Of a stretch of 64,000 nt of DNA, positions 37,901 to 44,841 are shown piece by piece. The DNA is taken from NCBI GenBank assembly GCA_035582835.1, contig JAYKAV010000011.1:1-64000 (forward strand). The letters are read 5' to 3'. Position numbers and translations under genes: made by a program. The notes below the pieces were generated by a model, which was given only the letters and a program-made list of their open reading frames with translations, was not told where the DNA came from and made no database searches. Position 1 is the stretch's first letter; every line of letters starts with the position of its first letter. The stretch comes from Phoebastria nigripes. Taxonomy: Eukaryota > Chordata > Aves > Procellariiformes > Diomedeidae.

Positions 37901-39303
37901 GGTCTGCATAGNTTATAACTCACAGATACACTCTTGATCCAAAATGTTGCTAGTGAGCAGTTTCTGCAACAGCCACAAAACCACTTTTCCAATGCAGTGG
38001 AGTAAAACACGTTGAAGACAAAATTAAGTCACCAAACCACGTTTTTCCTTTAACTTAGCCATGTGTTCTATTTCTATCACTTTCAGCCTTCTCCACCAGA
38101 TTTCAAAGAAATCTGGCAAGTTTGTTATTATAAGATATCCTCCCACATTTCCTTATTTTACCTAGAAGAATTCCAGGAAACCAAAACTTTTGTAAGCACT
38201 ACATGTCACACATCAACCACGTATTCTTCTACGCCTAGCTCTGTGTCTAAAACACAGATCTGAAGGTAGTTTTCAGAAGACAACTACAAAAGAACAGCTC
38301 TGTGAGGCCCCCAACACAAGTCACAGCTACCGATCGTGGCTGAATCGCCATTATCGCTTCCCACCCTGCTTAATCCCCGGTGCCGCTTGCCCTTCTGGTC
38401 CCCCTGCACGCTGGTGGGATGGGCCCCAGCCTGACTCATGCTATGTGGGTGTCGTGGTTTAATCCCAGCCGGCAACTGAGCACCACATAGCCGCTTGCGC
38501 GCTCCCTGCCCCCGAGGGGATACAGGAGAGAATCAGAAGAGTAAAAGTGAAAAAAAACCCTTGTGGGTTGAGATAAGAACAGTTTAAAAATTGAAATAAA
38601 ATAAAATAAAATAGTAATAATAATAATAATGATGATAAAAGAATATACAAAGCAAGTGATGCACAATGCAATTGCTCACCACCTGCCGACTGATGCCCAG
38701 CCAGTCCCCAAGCAGCGGCCCCCCAGCCAGCTTTCCCCTAGCTATGCTGAGCATGACGCCATATGGTATGGAACACCCCTTCGGCCAGTTTGGGTGAGCA
38801 ATCCTGGCTGTGCCCCCTCCCAGCTTCTTGTGCACCTCCAGCCTTCTCAGTCGGTAGAGCATGAGAAGCTGAAAAGTCCTTAACTTAGTGTAAGCACTAC
38901 TTTGCAACAACTAAAACATCAGTGTGTTATCAACATTATTCTCATCCTAAATCCAAAACACAGCACTATACCAGCTACTAGGAAGAAAATTAACTCTACC
39001 CCAGCTGAAACCAGGACAGTGGGGACGACCCACAAAGAGCAGAGCATGGCTCCCGCAGGCCATGCACGCCACAGGGCAGTCTGCGACGCCGCCAGGCGGG
39101 CGGTCCCCAAGGCCCCGCACCCGCCGCCCCCACGCACCTTCTTTGGTCTGGGCGTTGGTGACCTGCAGGTCGCAGTTGGCTGCCTTCAGCTTCTCGCGGC
39201 CCATGATCTGGTGCTTGAGGTCGCACAGGGAGATGTGGAGGCCGTTGAAGGTGACCGTATCATAGTTCAGCTGGGAGGCGAACTTGTAGTGGACGCACGA
39301 CAT
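7420..39303 (-). CDS. RBBP6: RBBP6, E3 ubiquitin ligase and pre-mRNA 3'-end processing factor (17 coding exons, complete)
   Basis: This is retinoblastoma-binding protein 6, the vertebrate counterpart of yeast Mpe1. It is a nuclear protein that joins the cleavage/polyadenylation machinery and acts as a RING-type ubiquitin ligase; known partners are Rb, p53 and YB-1. The exons join to 5301 nt with consistent phases, giving 1766 aa (human about 1792). Order of parts: ubiquitin-like DWNN domain (1-about 80); CCHC zinc knuckle C161-C164-H169-C174; RING/U-box with C260, C263, C275/C276, C281, C284, C297, C300; proline-rich segment (about 530-600); SR-rich segment starting near 670; long charged region containing the Rb- and p53-binding parts in the human protein; and a Lys/His-rich tail with repeated KKH. 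Start ATG 39303-39301, in a MSCVHYKF context. Oddities: G-to-R changes in both zinc modules, an altered C-terminus, and a sense LTR close to exon 1. Confidence 0.97.
8963..10097. other. RBBP6: RBBP6 intron 16
   Basis: AT-rich intron. I see no exon, repeat or RNA gene in it. Confidence 0.6.
10098..11846 (-). CDS. RBBP6: RBBP6 coding exon 16 (SR region and Rb-binding region, residues 670-1252)
   Basis: The exon is 1749 nt between acceptor ttttttcag and donor GTACCT. It opens with RSKSPYSASSFSTSLYAYSK and an Arg/Ser-rich stretch, then the conserved YFNRYREVPPYDMKAYYGRS block, then long Lys/Glu-rich sequence with TDSLFMLRSGDDATPVRDEP. In human the Rb-binding part maps to this exon. It ends GSSSTLVDYT. 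Two codons hold an n. Confidence 0.96.
11847..13287. other. RBBP6: RBBP6 intron 15
   Basis: Intron sequence with a poly(T) run near 11939-11950 and a few n bases near 12790-12820. No other feature is seen. Confidence 0.6.
13288..13389 (-). CDS. RBBP6: RBBP6 coding exon 15 (residues 636-669)
   Basis: The exon is 102 nt between acceptor attttaacag and donor GTAACT. It encodes EKKKSKRDEFTNDFAKELME and YKKIQKGRRRSFSR, the charged helix before the SR region. Confidence 0.95.
13390..13729. other. RBBP6: RBBP6 intron 14
   Basis: Short intron. The minus strand repeats GGTCCAACTATAA-like text around two near copies of the 'gacctttattacaa' motif at 13408-13443. Nothing else is seen. Confidence 0.5.
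13730..14092 (-). CDS. RBBP6: RBBP6 coding exon 14 (proline-rich region)
   Basis: The exon is 363 nt between acceptor gtttctttag and donor GTAAGT. It encodes SSNRGRPHSERTQRAQ, then VFVPVPPPPLYPPPPHALPL and the APPLSREESYREQQRLKEE end. This is the proline-rich region, very close to human. Confidence 0.95.
14093..15250. other. RBBP6: RBBP6 intron 13
   Basis: I searched this intron for the cassette exon that human carries here (the SNKLGYLVS segment) and found none. Nothing else is recognised. Confidence 0.5.
15251..15308 (-). CDS. RBBP6: RBBP6 coding exon 13 (residues 496-514)
   Basis: The exon is 58 nt between an acceptor ending ctccaaaag and donor GTAAGT. It encodes HPMRASTICSAGGRPG, matching PVRINTARPGGGRPG. 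One codon holds an n. It joins exon 14 in frame without the human SNKLGYLVS-type cassette. Confidence 0.87.
15402..15480 (-). CDS. RBBP6: RBBP6 coding exon 12 (residues 470-495)
   Basis: The exon is 79 nt between acceptor attcacaag and donor GTAAGT. It encodes GYQVLVQKQPALPGLLRPQG and QSIPTTG, matching the GYQVPVLG ... IPTTG block in human. Confidence 0.9.
15561..15657 (-). CDS. RBBP6: RBBP6 coding exon 11 (residues 437-469)
   Basis: The exon is 97 nt between acceptor ttttttgtag and donor GTAAAT. It encodes DADTVIPTAALVTAAELSKS and on to LLEKK, a diverged match to human DSDNKILPAAALASEHSKG and ALMEEK. Confidence 0.88.
15658..16771. other. RBBP6: RBBP6 intron 10
   Basis: AT-rich intron with no recognised feature. 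Confidence 0.55.
16772..17127 (-). CDS. RBBP6: RBBP6 coding exon 10 (residues 319-436)
   Basis: The exon is 356 nt between acceptor ctgcctctag and donor GTAAGT. It encodes AVNNFKNGTGYTKRLRKQ, a bird-type Gln insert (VQQHQQQR), a polyproline run and RQTITRNLQPLLRPTIS, ending SDGPFR-like (PDGPFR). The Gln stretch is absent from the human sequence as I remember it. Confidence 0.93.
17128..17570. other. RBBP6: RBBP6 intron 9
   Basis: AT-rich intron with no recognised feature. Confidence 0.55.
17571..17674 (-). CDS. RBBP6: RBBP6 coding exon 9 (second part of RING)
   Basis: The exon is 104 nt between an acceptor ending tcacag and donor GTAACA. It encodes CIRTALLESEEHTCPTCHQ, supplying C284, C297 and C300, followed by GVSPDALIANRFLRQ. 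Confidence 0.95.
17675..18426. other. RBBP6: RBBP6 intron 8
   Basis: AT-rich intron with no recognised feature. Confidence 0.55.
18427..18602 (-). CDS. RBBP6: RBBP6 coding exon 8 (first part of RING/U-box)
   Basis: The exon is 176 nt between acceptor ccccctccag and donor GTAAGT. It encodes a Ser run and then DELLCLICKDIMTDAVVIPC, continuing CRNSYCDE: the first zinc-binding Cys pairs of the RING. Human has G where R277 stands here. Confidence 0.95.
18603..19515. other. RBBP6: RBBP6 intron 7
   Basis: The intron begins with a purine-rich block on the plus strand near 18605-18650 (the polypyrimidine tract of the exon 8 acceptor). No other feature is seen. Confidence 0.55.
19516..19655 (-). CDS. 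RBBP6: RBBP6 coding exon 7 (residues 179-224)
   Basis: The exon is 140 nt between acceptor cttaacag and donor GTAAGT. It encodes the conserved linker between knuckle and RING (IKKSTGIPRSFLMEVKDPNT, then GAMLTNTGKYAIPTI). One codon holds an n. Confidence 0.95.
19656..20495. other. RBBP6: RBBP6 intron 6
   Basis: AT-rich intron with no recognised feature. Confidence 0.55.
20496..20592 (-). CDS. RBBP6: RBBP6 coding exon 6 (CCHC zinc knuckle)
   Basis: The exon is 97 nt between acceptor atttctag and donor GTAAGA. It encodes YTCFRCRKPGHYIKNCPTNG, a CX2CX4HX4C zinc knuckle (C161, C164, H169, C174) that binds RNA in this family. The residue after the second Cys is Arg, whereas human has Gly. Confidence 0.95.
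20711..20799 (-). CDS. RBBP6: RBBP6 coding exon 5 (residues 117-145)
   Basis: The exon is 89 nt between acceptor gttgaacag and donor GTAAGT. It encodes TANLAEANASEEDKIKAMM and on to QEYDPI, a segment almost unchanged from human. Confidence 0.95.
20800..23225. other. RBBP6: RBBP6 intron 4
   Basis: Intron with a short tandem duplication at about 22328-22387, in which 'gaaatctcctt.attttcaggaga' occurs twice. Poly(T) runs lie near 22230 and 23186 on the plus strand. No gene is seen. Confidence 0.5.
23226..23270 (-). CDS. RBBP6: RBBP6 coding exon 4 (residues 102-116)
   Basis: The exon is 45 nt between acceptor ttgtgaacag and donor GTATAT, phase 0 on both sides. It encodes IGDSSASISLAQLTK, matching human IDDSSASISLAQLTK. 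Confidence 0.95.
23271..27641. other. RBBP6: RBBP6 intron 3, downstream part
   Basis: Long AT-rich intron. It includes an (AAAAC)n microsatellite at about 25915-25945 and a short GA run near 26035-26047. No CR1 end, LTR or exon is recognised. Confidence 0.5.
27642..27647 (-). terminator. RBBP6: Poly(A) signal for the short RBBP6 isoform
   Basis: The plus strand reads tttatt, so AATAAA lies on the minus strand about 320 nt after the readthrough stop in intron 3. It is well placed to end the DWNN-only transcript. Confidence 0.6.
27968..28088 (-). CDS. RBBP6: Alternative terminal exon of the short DWNN-only RBBP6 isoform
   Basis: Reading through the exon 3 donor stays open for 27 codons to TAA at 27970-27968, giving a 128-residue protein. 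Its tail begins AVRKTQSHTFFYTLRLIL. Human isoform 3, as I remember it, diverges at the same residue (102) and reads AVCKNTISHFFYTLLLPL. A minus-strand AATAAA follows at 27647-27642. In human this small isoform binds the cleavage machinery and opposes the full-length protein. The frame, divergence point and poly(A) signal all fit an intronic-polyadenylation isoform conserved in birds. Confidence 0.8.
28052..28088 (-). CDS. RBBP6: RBBP6 coding exon 3 (residues 89-101)
   Basis: The exon is 37 nt between acceptor ctttctctag and donor GTACGT. It encodes SQTEPVSGTSKA, matching SRTEPAMATTKA in human. The donor was chosen because only it keeps the frame into exon 4. A second GTAAAA four bases downstream would break it. 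Confidence 0.9.
28089..30754. other. RBBP6: RBBP6 intron 2
   Basis: Intron with a cluster of n bases around 28267-28287. No gene or repeat is recognised. Confidence 0.5.
30755..30854 (-). CDS. RBBP6: RBBP6 coding exon 2 (DWNN, residues 56-88)
   Basis: The exon is 100 nt between acceptor ttgttttcag and donor GTAAAT. It encodes EYTDDNALIPKNSSVIVRRI and on to SKTYV, the second half of the DWNN domain. Intron 1 above it is about 8.3 kb. Confidence 0.96.
30855..38449. other. RBBP6: RBBP6 intron 1, downstream part
   Basis: Large intron. There is a short tandem of the cattccagtagacagaca type at about 35428-35462. No exon or RNA gene could be recognised. The intron's 5' part contains the LTR described separately. 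Confidence 0.5.
38450..39018 (-). mobile_element. Solo ERV LTR in RBBP6 intron 1, sense to the gene
   Basis: This is a 569 bp LTR with TG...CA ends (plus strand starts TGTCGTGGTTTAATCCCAGC and ends AACCAGGACA). It is flanked on both sides by GTGGG, a likely 5 bp target-site duplication. On the minus strand it reads as the same family as 42751-43327. An AT-rich (AAT)n block lies at about 38600-38640. The family's TATA box has been lost in this copy. No internal retroviral sequence adjoins it, so it is a solo LTR. It ends 119 bp from the exon 1 donor. Confidence 0.9.
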
Positions 39304-40000
39304 GGTCGGGGCCAGGCGGTGCCTGCTCCGCNATGGCGTCTACCGCAGCAGACGTCGTCGTGGCCTCTGCGCCGGGTTAGGGCCCGCGGCGGCGNGGGGA
39401 AGGGCCCACTGAGGGAGCCGGGGCAAGCAGCGCGGGCTGAGCTCAAGTGGGCTGGCGGCGCTCAGAGGCTGCGGCTCTCCGCCATGGCCAGGCCCTGGGG
39501 CCTCAGGCAGAGTCGGCTGGCGGAGGCCTCAGGACTCCATTGCAGTGGCACTGNGAGGCCCTGGCCCTTGCAACAACTCCAGCCCGTGGCCCTCAGCAAT
39601 CAACCTGGGCTGCAGCGGCGCCTGCCNNGCTCCTCCTCGCAGCCNGGGCGAGCAGGTGGACGATGGGGAGAGGCCCCCGCGGCCCCGGCTTGGCCTCCGC
39701 TCCCTCTCCCGCACGCAGCGCTCCCAGGCCCAACCGCTCGCTGTGGCNACTCGGGTGCCCCTGCCTCAGCGTTCCGCCAAGGGGTCTCCCAGCTGACAAC
39801 CGCACGGGCCGCCACGAGCACGTCACTGCGCACATGCAACGGCACACCGCACCCACCCCCTGCGCCTCACATGACCCAGCACGTTATGATAAAAGGCCTG
39901 TGTCAGGTGGGCGTGGTGGCCCCGCCCTCTTTGTCCTAACGCCGAGCGCCCCCTAGGGGAGAGCCGTTACTGGTCGGCATCACCGCCCGTCAGCCCTGGA
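39020..40000 (-). promoter_or_regulatory. RBBP6: GC-rich promoter island and 5' leader of RBBP6
   Basis: About 1 kb is strikingly GC- and CpG-rich compared with the AT-rich gene body, and the RBBP6 start codon lies inside it at 39303. No TATA box is evident, as is usual for broadly expressed genes. The transcription start cannot be set from sequence alone. The long open frames here on both strands reflect base composition. Confidence 0.7.
39138..39303 (-). CDS. RBBP6: RBBP6 coding exon 1 (DWNN, residues 1-55)
   Basis: The exon holds 166 nt of coding sequence from ATG 39303-39301 to donor GTGCGT at 39137-39132. It encodes MSCVHYKFASQLNYDTVTFN and the rest of the first half of the DWNN ubiquitin-like fold, nearly identical to human. 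It lies in the GC-rich promoter island. Confidence 0.96.
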
Positions 40001-40003
40001 CCT

Positions 40004-40390
40004 GTCACCGCCCCGGGCCGCTGGTGTCCCTGCTGTCCCCTGGGCTGTCACCGCCCGGTGTCCCTCCTGTTACCCCCCGGGCCTGTCACCGCCCGGTGTC
40101 CTGGCACCCCTGGGCCTGTGGTGTCCCTCCTGTCACCCCCCAGGCCTTCACCACCTAGCGTCACCTCCTGTCAGCACCTGGGCCTGTGGTGGCTCTCCCA
40201 GCAGCCCCGGGCCTATCACCGCCCGATGTCTTGTCATCCCCCGGGCCGTCACCACCTGGTGTCCCTCCTGTCACCCCCCAGGCTGTCACCACCCGATGTC
40301 CTGTCACCCCCCAGGCCGTCACTGCCTGGTGTCCCTCCTGTCACCCCCCAGGCCGTCACCACCCGATGTCCCCTCCTGTCAGCAGCCAGC
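40004..40390. repeat. GC-rich minisatellite, 33-37 bp unit, upstream of RBBP6
   Basis: There are about ten imperfect tandem copies of a unit like GTCCCTCCTGTCACCCCCCA followed by GGCCGTCACCACCCGAT. The last clear units measure 37, 33 and 37 bp. Several ORFs on both strands are by-products. Confidence 0.85.
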
Positions 40391-40553
40391 CAGGGCAAGA
40401 CAGCCTGGGGGAGATGCAGCGGGCTCTGCCATGTGGCGGCGCTCGGCTGCCTGTGCCGCAGGGCCAGCGAAGGGAGGGGACATCCCAGGGTGCTTGTGTC
40501 TATCTTGTTCATTTGTGGAAAGTTCAGTCAAAGCAGCCAACGACCATTTANGT

Positions 40554-40980
40554 TTATTGCCATANACCAATGTGCTTCCCCACTGTGGCACATCCACAGT
40601 TGCTTGAACTCCGGAGAGGAGGACTAAAAAGTAAGGAATGAACCATTGGCGTTAGGAGGTGCCCCAGGACAATATTTCTTGCTTTCTCAATCATCACAGC
40701 TGCTGCTGCAACAGTCCTAGTGCCTGAAATCAGGCCTTGAATTATGAGGTCTAGTTCTGCTGCGTAATATGCTACAGCTTGCAGATGTTTCTGGGCCAAT
40801 TGGCTATGCCCTTCTGTTCATGTAAATATAGTATAAAAGGCTTGTTGTGGTCTGGCAGGGCTAACGAGGGAGCTTCCACAACTGCTTGGTTTACATCCTT
40901 AAATGCCTTGTGGGTTTCGGGAGTCAGGAAACACTTTTGATTTCAGTGCTGTCCTCTATATCCAAGGGATAGTTATTTTT
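40554..40980 (-). pseudogene. Decayed retroviral pol fragment (end of reverse transcriptase)
   Basis: The minus strand encodes AQKHLQAVAYYAAELDLIIQ and further sequence ending in VMIEKARNIVLGHLLTPMVH. This resembles the end of the reverse transcriptase (connection) region of gammaretrovirus-like elements, where a leucine-rich AVAYLSK...LDPVAQG block precedes the RNase H. Stops and n bases interrupt it. It is on the strand opposite to the env remnant that starts within 60 bp, so the element is rearranged. It is an inactive fossil. Confidence 0.7.
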
Positions 40981-41038
40981 GCTNTTTGTGTCTGTTTGTT
41001 TTTCCTGTTAATAGTGATTTGGAAGCCCAGGTTTTAAT

Positions 41039-42520
41039 ATGGTAGCCTTGCTTATAAGCCTGCGGTGGAATATGCATTACATGTATTCGTTCCAGAATTT
41101 GGCCATCGCCACAGTCCAAACTACAGCAGCAGAGGCAAACAAGCCTGACTGTTGGATATGCACTAAAAGCCCACCCTCTACCAGAAATCAGCTCTCCTGG
41201 GTATCTGTCCCATTGAATTCTCAGTGGTACAAGGACGGGCATCTACGTTATGAATTTTCACTGAAGAAAGGAAGCGTGCCGCCCTTCCGCCAAGAAGGGT
41301 TTGTCGCTAGTCTGAAAGGAGACCCCTGGGTATGCTTGGAGAGCAAACCTGTTGACAAGCTTACTCACTCTGTAGGGGCTGGGAACTGGAAAGGCCAATA
41401 GAGCCTTAAAATTAATAGAATGGATGGAAATGGACAATTCAGATCTTAGGACCATACAGATGAAATGGGGAGTCTTACACCTGTCAAGTTCCATCGATCT
41501 CTTCCTAGGCCTAAAGGCAATCGGTATTCCTCCACAGATTCTTCCAAAACCTTACTGTATACCACATCCACTGAACGTGGAAGGGAGATGCTCCAGAAGC
41601 CCCTACATAAAACCTAATAAGCCATCACGCTGTAGATTTCTTCCTGGATGAAGTTTATCAGGCCCTGCAGACTCTGAGGCAATATGGATATTCGCAGATA
41701 GATTAACTTGGTATTCTGCAGGAAGCCATAATCAAATTAAAGATAATGGTTTCCACAATTTTGGTTTCCACTACAGGCCTATAGGATCCTGATTGCTCTC
41801 AGTCATCTACTCTGGGTCTGAACCTTACCGGTTTACCTGAACAAACAAATCCGGCACATGCTAACCCTTTTACAGGAAATAATTTACATGATTCAGCTTT
41901 ATTTGAGATTATACTACCTTATTTGCACAACTACCAGGGCAATACCGGATAGGTGGAGAAAGGGCATTCGAGGATTTACCCTCAACCTGAGCTGAAAAGT
42001 GGATTCTAAGTGCATTAATACCATCCACACAGGTTAGAACCAGTACCTCTTCTGCCTCTGTAGCTCCTAACTACTGATATCTANGGGAAAAAGTGTTACA
42101 GCCTTCTGACAGAATGTGGCACTAAGTTCCACCTGCCTGTAACAGCTTTTACCCACGGTTAGGGGTTGCAAAACCAGAACGAGCTATTGCAAATGTGTCA
42201 AGAGAATTAGAAAAAGCCATTAATGAAACTGCATATAATATTATAGCCCTACAGGAAGAAATCAAATTATTATCACAAATGGTAATACAGAATTGATCAG
42301 CCCTAGACCACCTTTTAGCAGCACAGGACAGAGTATGTGCATTATTGAATAACAGCTGCTGGGGTTTTTATGTCAATCAAGACCGGAAAAATGAAACTGA
42401 CAGAAACAAGATAAAGACTCATTTAAAAATATTACATGAAGTAAGGCATGGATCTCCCCTAAATCTATTTGGGTGGCTAACCTCTTGGCTCCCAGACTTA
42501 GGTAGAGGACTGTGAACTAA
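41039..42520 (+). pseudogene. Decayed retroviral env remnant
   Basis: The plus strand holds pieces of a gammaretrovirus-like envelope gene in several frames. Near 41130-41170 is a surface-subunit motif of the CWxC type (DCWIC). Near 42290-42480 is a transmembrane-subunit region with a leucine-rich stretch, a Cys-X6-Cys and a following FGWLTSWLP segment; the Cys that normally follows directly is Trp. Stop codons separate the pieces (for example a TGA just before the leucine stretch), and the middle part at 41400-42150 cannot be followed. It cannot encode a complete protein. Confidence 0.75.
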
Positions 42521-42652
42521 AAGGATTTGGGTTGTTGTATTCACTACCTTGTTTTGCTTTGTAATTATATATGTGTGTTTACAGTGTTGTATTACCTTAC
42601 GCGCTCGACTTACGACTTAAATAATGAATAGTATAGTGTGACCCTGATGGTC

Positions 42653-42668
42653 AAAAGAAAAGGAGGGA
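42653..42668 (+). other. Polypurine tract of the endogenous retrovirus
   Basis: A 16-base run of A and G lies directly before C and the LTR start TGTTAGG at 42670, the usual place for the plus-strand primer of a retrovirus. Confidence 0.75.
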
Positions 42669-42669
42669 C

Positions 42670-42750
42670 TGTTAGGAAAATCTCATTCCCTAACGATTGT
42701 ACCCATTAGTCTTTAGAGTATGAAATTGTATGAACTTTCTTAAGACACAT
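42670..42750 (+). mobile_element. 5' part of the ERV's own 3' LTR, interrupted by another LTR
   Basis: It starts TGTTAGGAAAATCTC right after the polypurine tract and runs to ACAT at 42750, where a different LTR begins. The sequence resumes with ACAT at 43328. The length of the remaining part is not clear. Confidence 0.65.
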
Positions 42751-43327
42751 TGTCCTGGTTTCAGCTGGGATAGAGTTAGTTTTCTTCCTAGTAGTTAGTA
42801 TAGTGCTATGTTTTGGACTTAATATGAGAATAATGTTGATAACACACTGATGTTTTAGTTGTTGCTAGGTAATGTTTACACTAGTCAAGGACTTTTCAGC
42901 TTCCCATGNTCTGCCAGGTGCACAAGAAGCTGGGAGGGAGCACAGCCAGGACAGCTAACCCAGCTGGCCAACGGGGTATTCCATACCATGTGACGTCATG
43001 CTCAGTGTATAAAGCTGGGGGAAGAAGAAGGAAGGGGGGGACGTTCGGAGTGATGGCGTTTGTCTTCCCAAGTAACCATTATGTGTGATGGAGCCCTGCT
43101 TTCCTGGAGATGGCTGAACACCTGCCTGCTGATGGGAAGGAGTGAATGAATTCCTTGTTTTGCTTTGCTTGCATGCGCGGCTTTTGCTTTACCTATTAAA
43201 CTGCCTTTATCTCAACCCACGAGTTTTCTCACTTTTACTCTTCCGATTCTCTCCCCCATCCCACCGTGGGGGGAGTGAGCAAGCGGCTGTGTGGTGCTTA
43301 GTTGCTGGCTGGGGTTAAACCACAACA
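42751..43327 (+). mobile_element. ERV LTR (TGTCCTGG family), nested in the older LTR
   Basis: This is a 577 bp LTR from TGTCCTGGTTTCAGCTGGG to ...AACCACAACA. It contains a CRE palindrome TGACGTCA at 42991-42998, TATAAAG at 43008-43014 and ATTAAA at 43195-43200, in the order expected of U3-R. ACAT flanks both ends, a likely 4 bp target duplication. It is the best kept of the three copies of this family in the window. Confidence 0.9.
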
Positions 43328-43599
43328 ACATCTAGTTGACATAGTATACTGCACAGTCATGGTTCAGTCAGCATGACTAAAGGACCCCAACTCATTGCAA
43401 GGAGGAGAAGGACAGCCCCCATCCTGAGGAAGAAAGGATACCCCTGGACTACCCAGATCATGCCAGCATCCCAGCCCCTCCGACACCTCTGTGAAACCCT
43501 CCCATGATCTGGCATCAGAGATGAGGAACTGTAGAAAGACTGACTCCAGGGACATCTAGATCCTGAAAGAAGCAGATGGACTCCCACTGAAACTGTAAC

Positions 43600-43940
43600 T
43601 CAAATAGGACTGCCACAAGAATATGAGAGGGATGCGCCATCCTCTCCTATGCAAGATGCTCCCCCTTTCGACCCCAGTAATACTTTAGGAGTATGGTTTA
43701 CAGACAGAAATGCTCACTTGAAAAATGGTGTTTGGTTTGGTAAATCCACAGCCATTTCTGCAGATGGAAAAGCAGAGTTAACTGAGGAAATAAAAGGTTC
43801 TGCCCAGTGAGCCGCGTCCCTGGCCGTCACCCAAGCCTTTGAAGCTGGAGCCAGCACAGTTTATGCCGACTCCAATGCTCTGTGGGCTGGAGCCACCCAG
43901 TGCCTTGGGAACTGGCAAGAGCTGCTGCACTCCCTTCAGA
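43600..43940 (+). pseudogene. Decayed RNase H-like pol fragment
   Basis: The plus strand shows a TDRNAHLKNGVWFGKS-like segment, then GKAELTEEIKGSAQ followed by a stop, ALAVTQAFEAGASTVYADSN-like text and ALWAGATQCLGNWQELL. The order fits a retroviral RNase H (acidic strand, E-containing helix, then YxDSxxxxxG). In-frame stops and a frameshift mark it as inactive. It lies downstream of env rather than upstream, so the locus is a mosaic. Confidence 0.6.
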
Positions 43941-44321
43941 GAAGCTGCAGGCAGGGATATATCTCTGCTTGTGCTTTGCCTGGGAGAACCAGGATAACAG
44001 CAGTGGCCTTAAGCCTAACCCGGTATTTGGGCCCTGCATTGCTGCCGTCCCAGTACTTATGAAAGGCAACTAACAATTGCGCTTGTGACCGGTACCCCCT
44101 GCTCCTGACCCCTGGTAATATGGTTAGCATAATGAACGCCATTTTATGAGGCAAACGGCCATGCTCTGTGACCGAACTGGTCATCTATCAGTCCCCTTTC
44201 CCCTCCTCCTCAGGCCCTGAAGGTCCTGGGCACCAGGCAGACTTCTTCTCCCGCTCCCTATCGGCCTCAAGGTTCCTGGGTGCCAGGCTGACTTCTTCCC
44301 TCCTTATGGGCCTTGAAGGTC

Positions 44322-44366
44322 CCAGGCACCCGACCAGCCAGGTTGTGATGACCCCGTCACAGAACA
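44322..44366 (-). repeat. First copy of a 45 bp direct repeat with LTR-like terminal palindrome
   Basis: It contains CCAGGCACCCgACCAgCCAGG and then TGTGATGACCCCGTCACA, whose ends TGTGA/TCACA are inverted. The second copy is at 44797-44841. On the minus strand it would begin TGTGACGGGGTCATCACA, as an LTR might. Confidence 0.6.
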
Positions 44367-44796
44367 GGGAAGCACGGCAGCACACAAAGCACTGTCTATA
44401 AAATCAAGCAGCACTTTTTCCCTCTTCTCCTCCAAGGGCTAATTTGTGGAGGAAATAACAAATGTTAACTTCCCCTCCTGTGGGGCAGAGGTTTTCTGCC
44501 TTGATACAACACATAAAATTGTACGGGAATGGTGTGAACCTCACGGAGTCGCCTGGGTCTTCCACCTGCCCTGCAGACCCAAAACTAGCAGCACTTAAAT
44601 AACAACGCTTTAATAATGGGCAGGTACCCACTGNATGCCCAGTGGAATGAGCTCATTTTCCTGCTCTCTCNAACCCACAAACCCTTTAAAACCCCCACTG
44701 TCATCCTGTTGTTTTTCTCACATTGACACAAGAAAAGGGCATAAGGAAAACCATTTCTGAATGTGGAATCGAATCCCTTTATCTATCACTGAGTCC

Positions 44797-44841
44797 CAGG
44801 CACCCAACCAACCAGGTTGTGATGATCCCGTCACAGAGAAT
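44797..44841 (-). repeat. Second copy of the 45 bp direct repeat
   Basis: It is nearly identical to 44322-44366 and lies right at the left edge of the purine tract. The interval between the copies (about 430 bp) could be the body of an LTR or a remnant of an internal region. Confidence 0.6.

Noticed and set aside
38902..39956. 345-codon and 169-codon plus-strand frames across the RBBP6 promoter island
   Set aside because: The frames overlap RBBP6 exon 1 in antisense and run through CpG-rich DNA with few stops. No recognisable protein.
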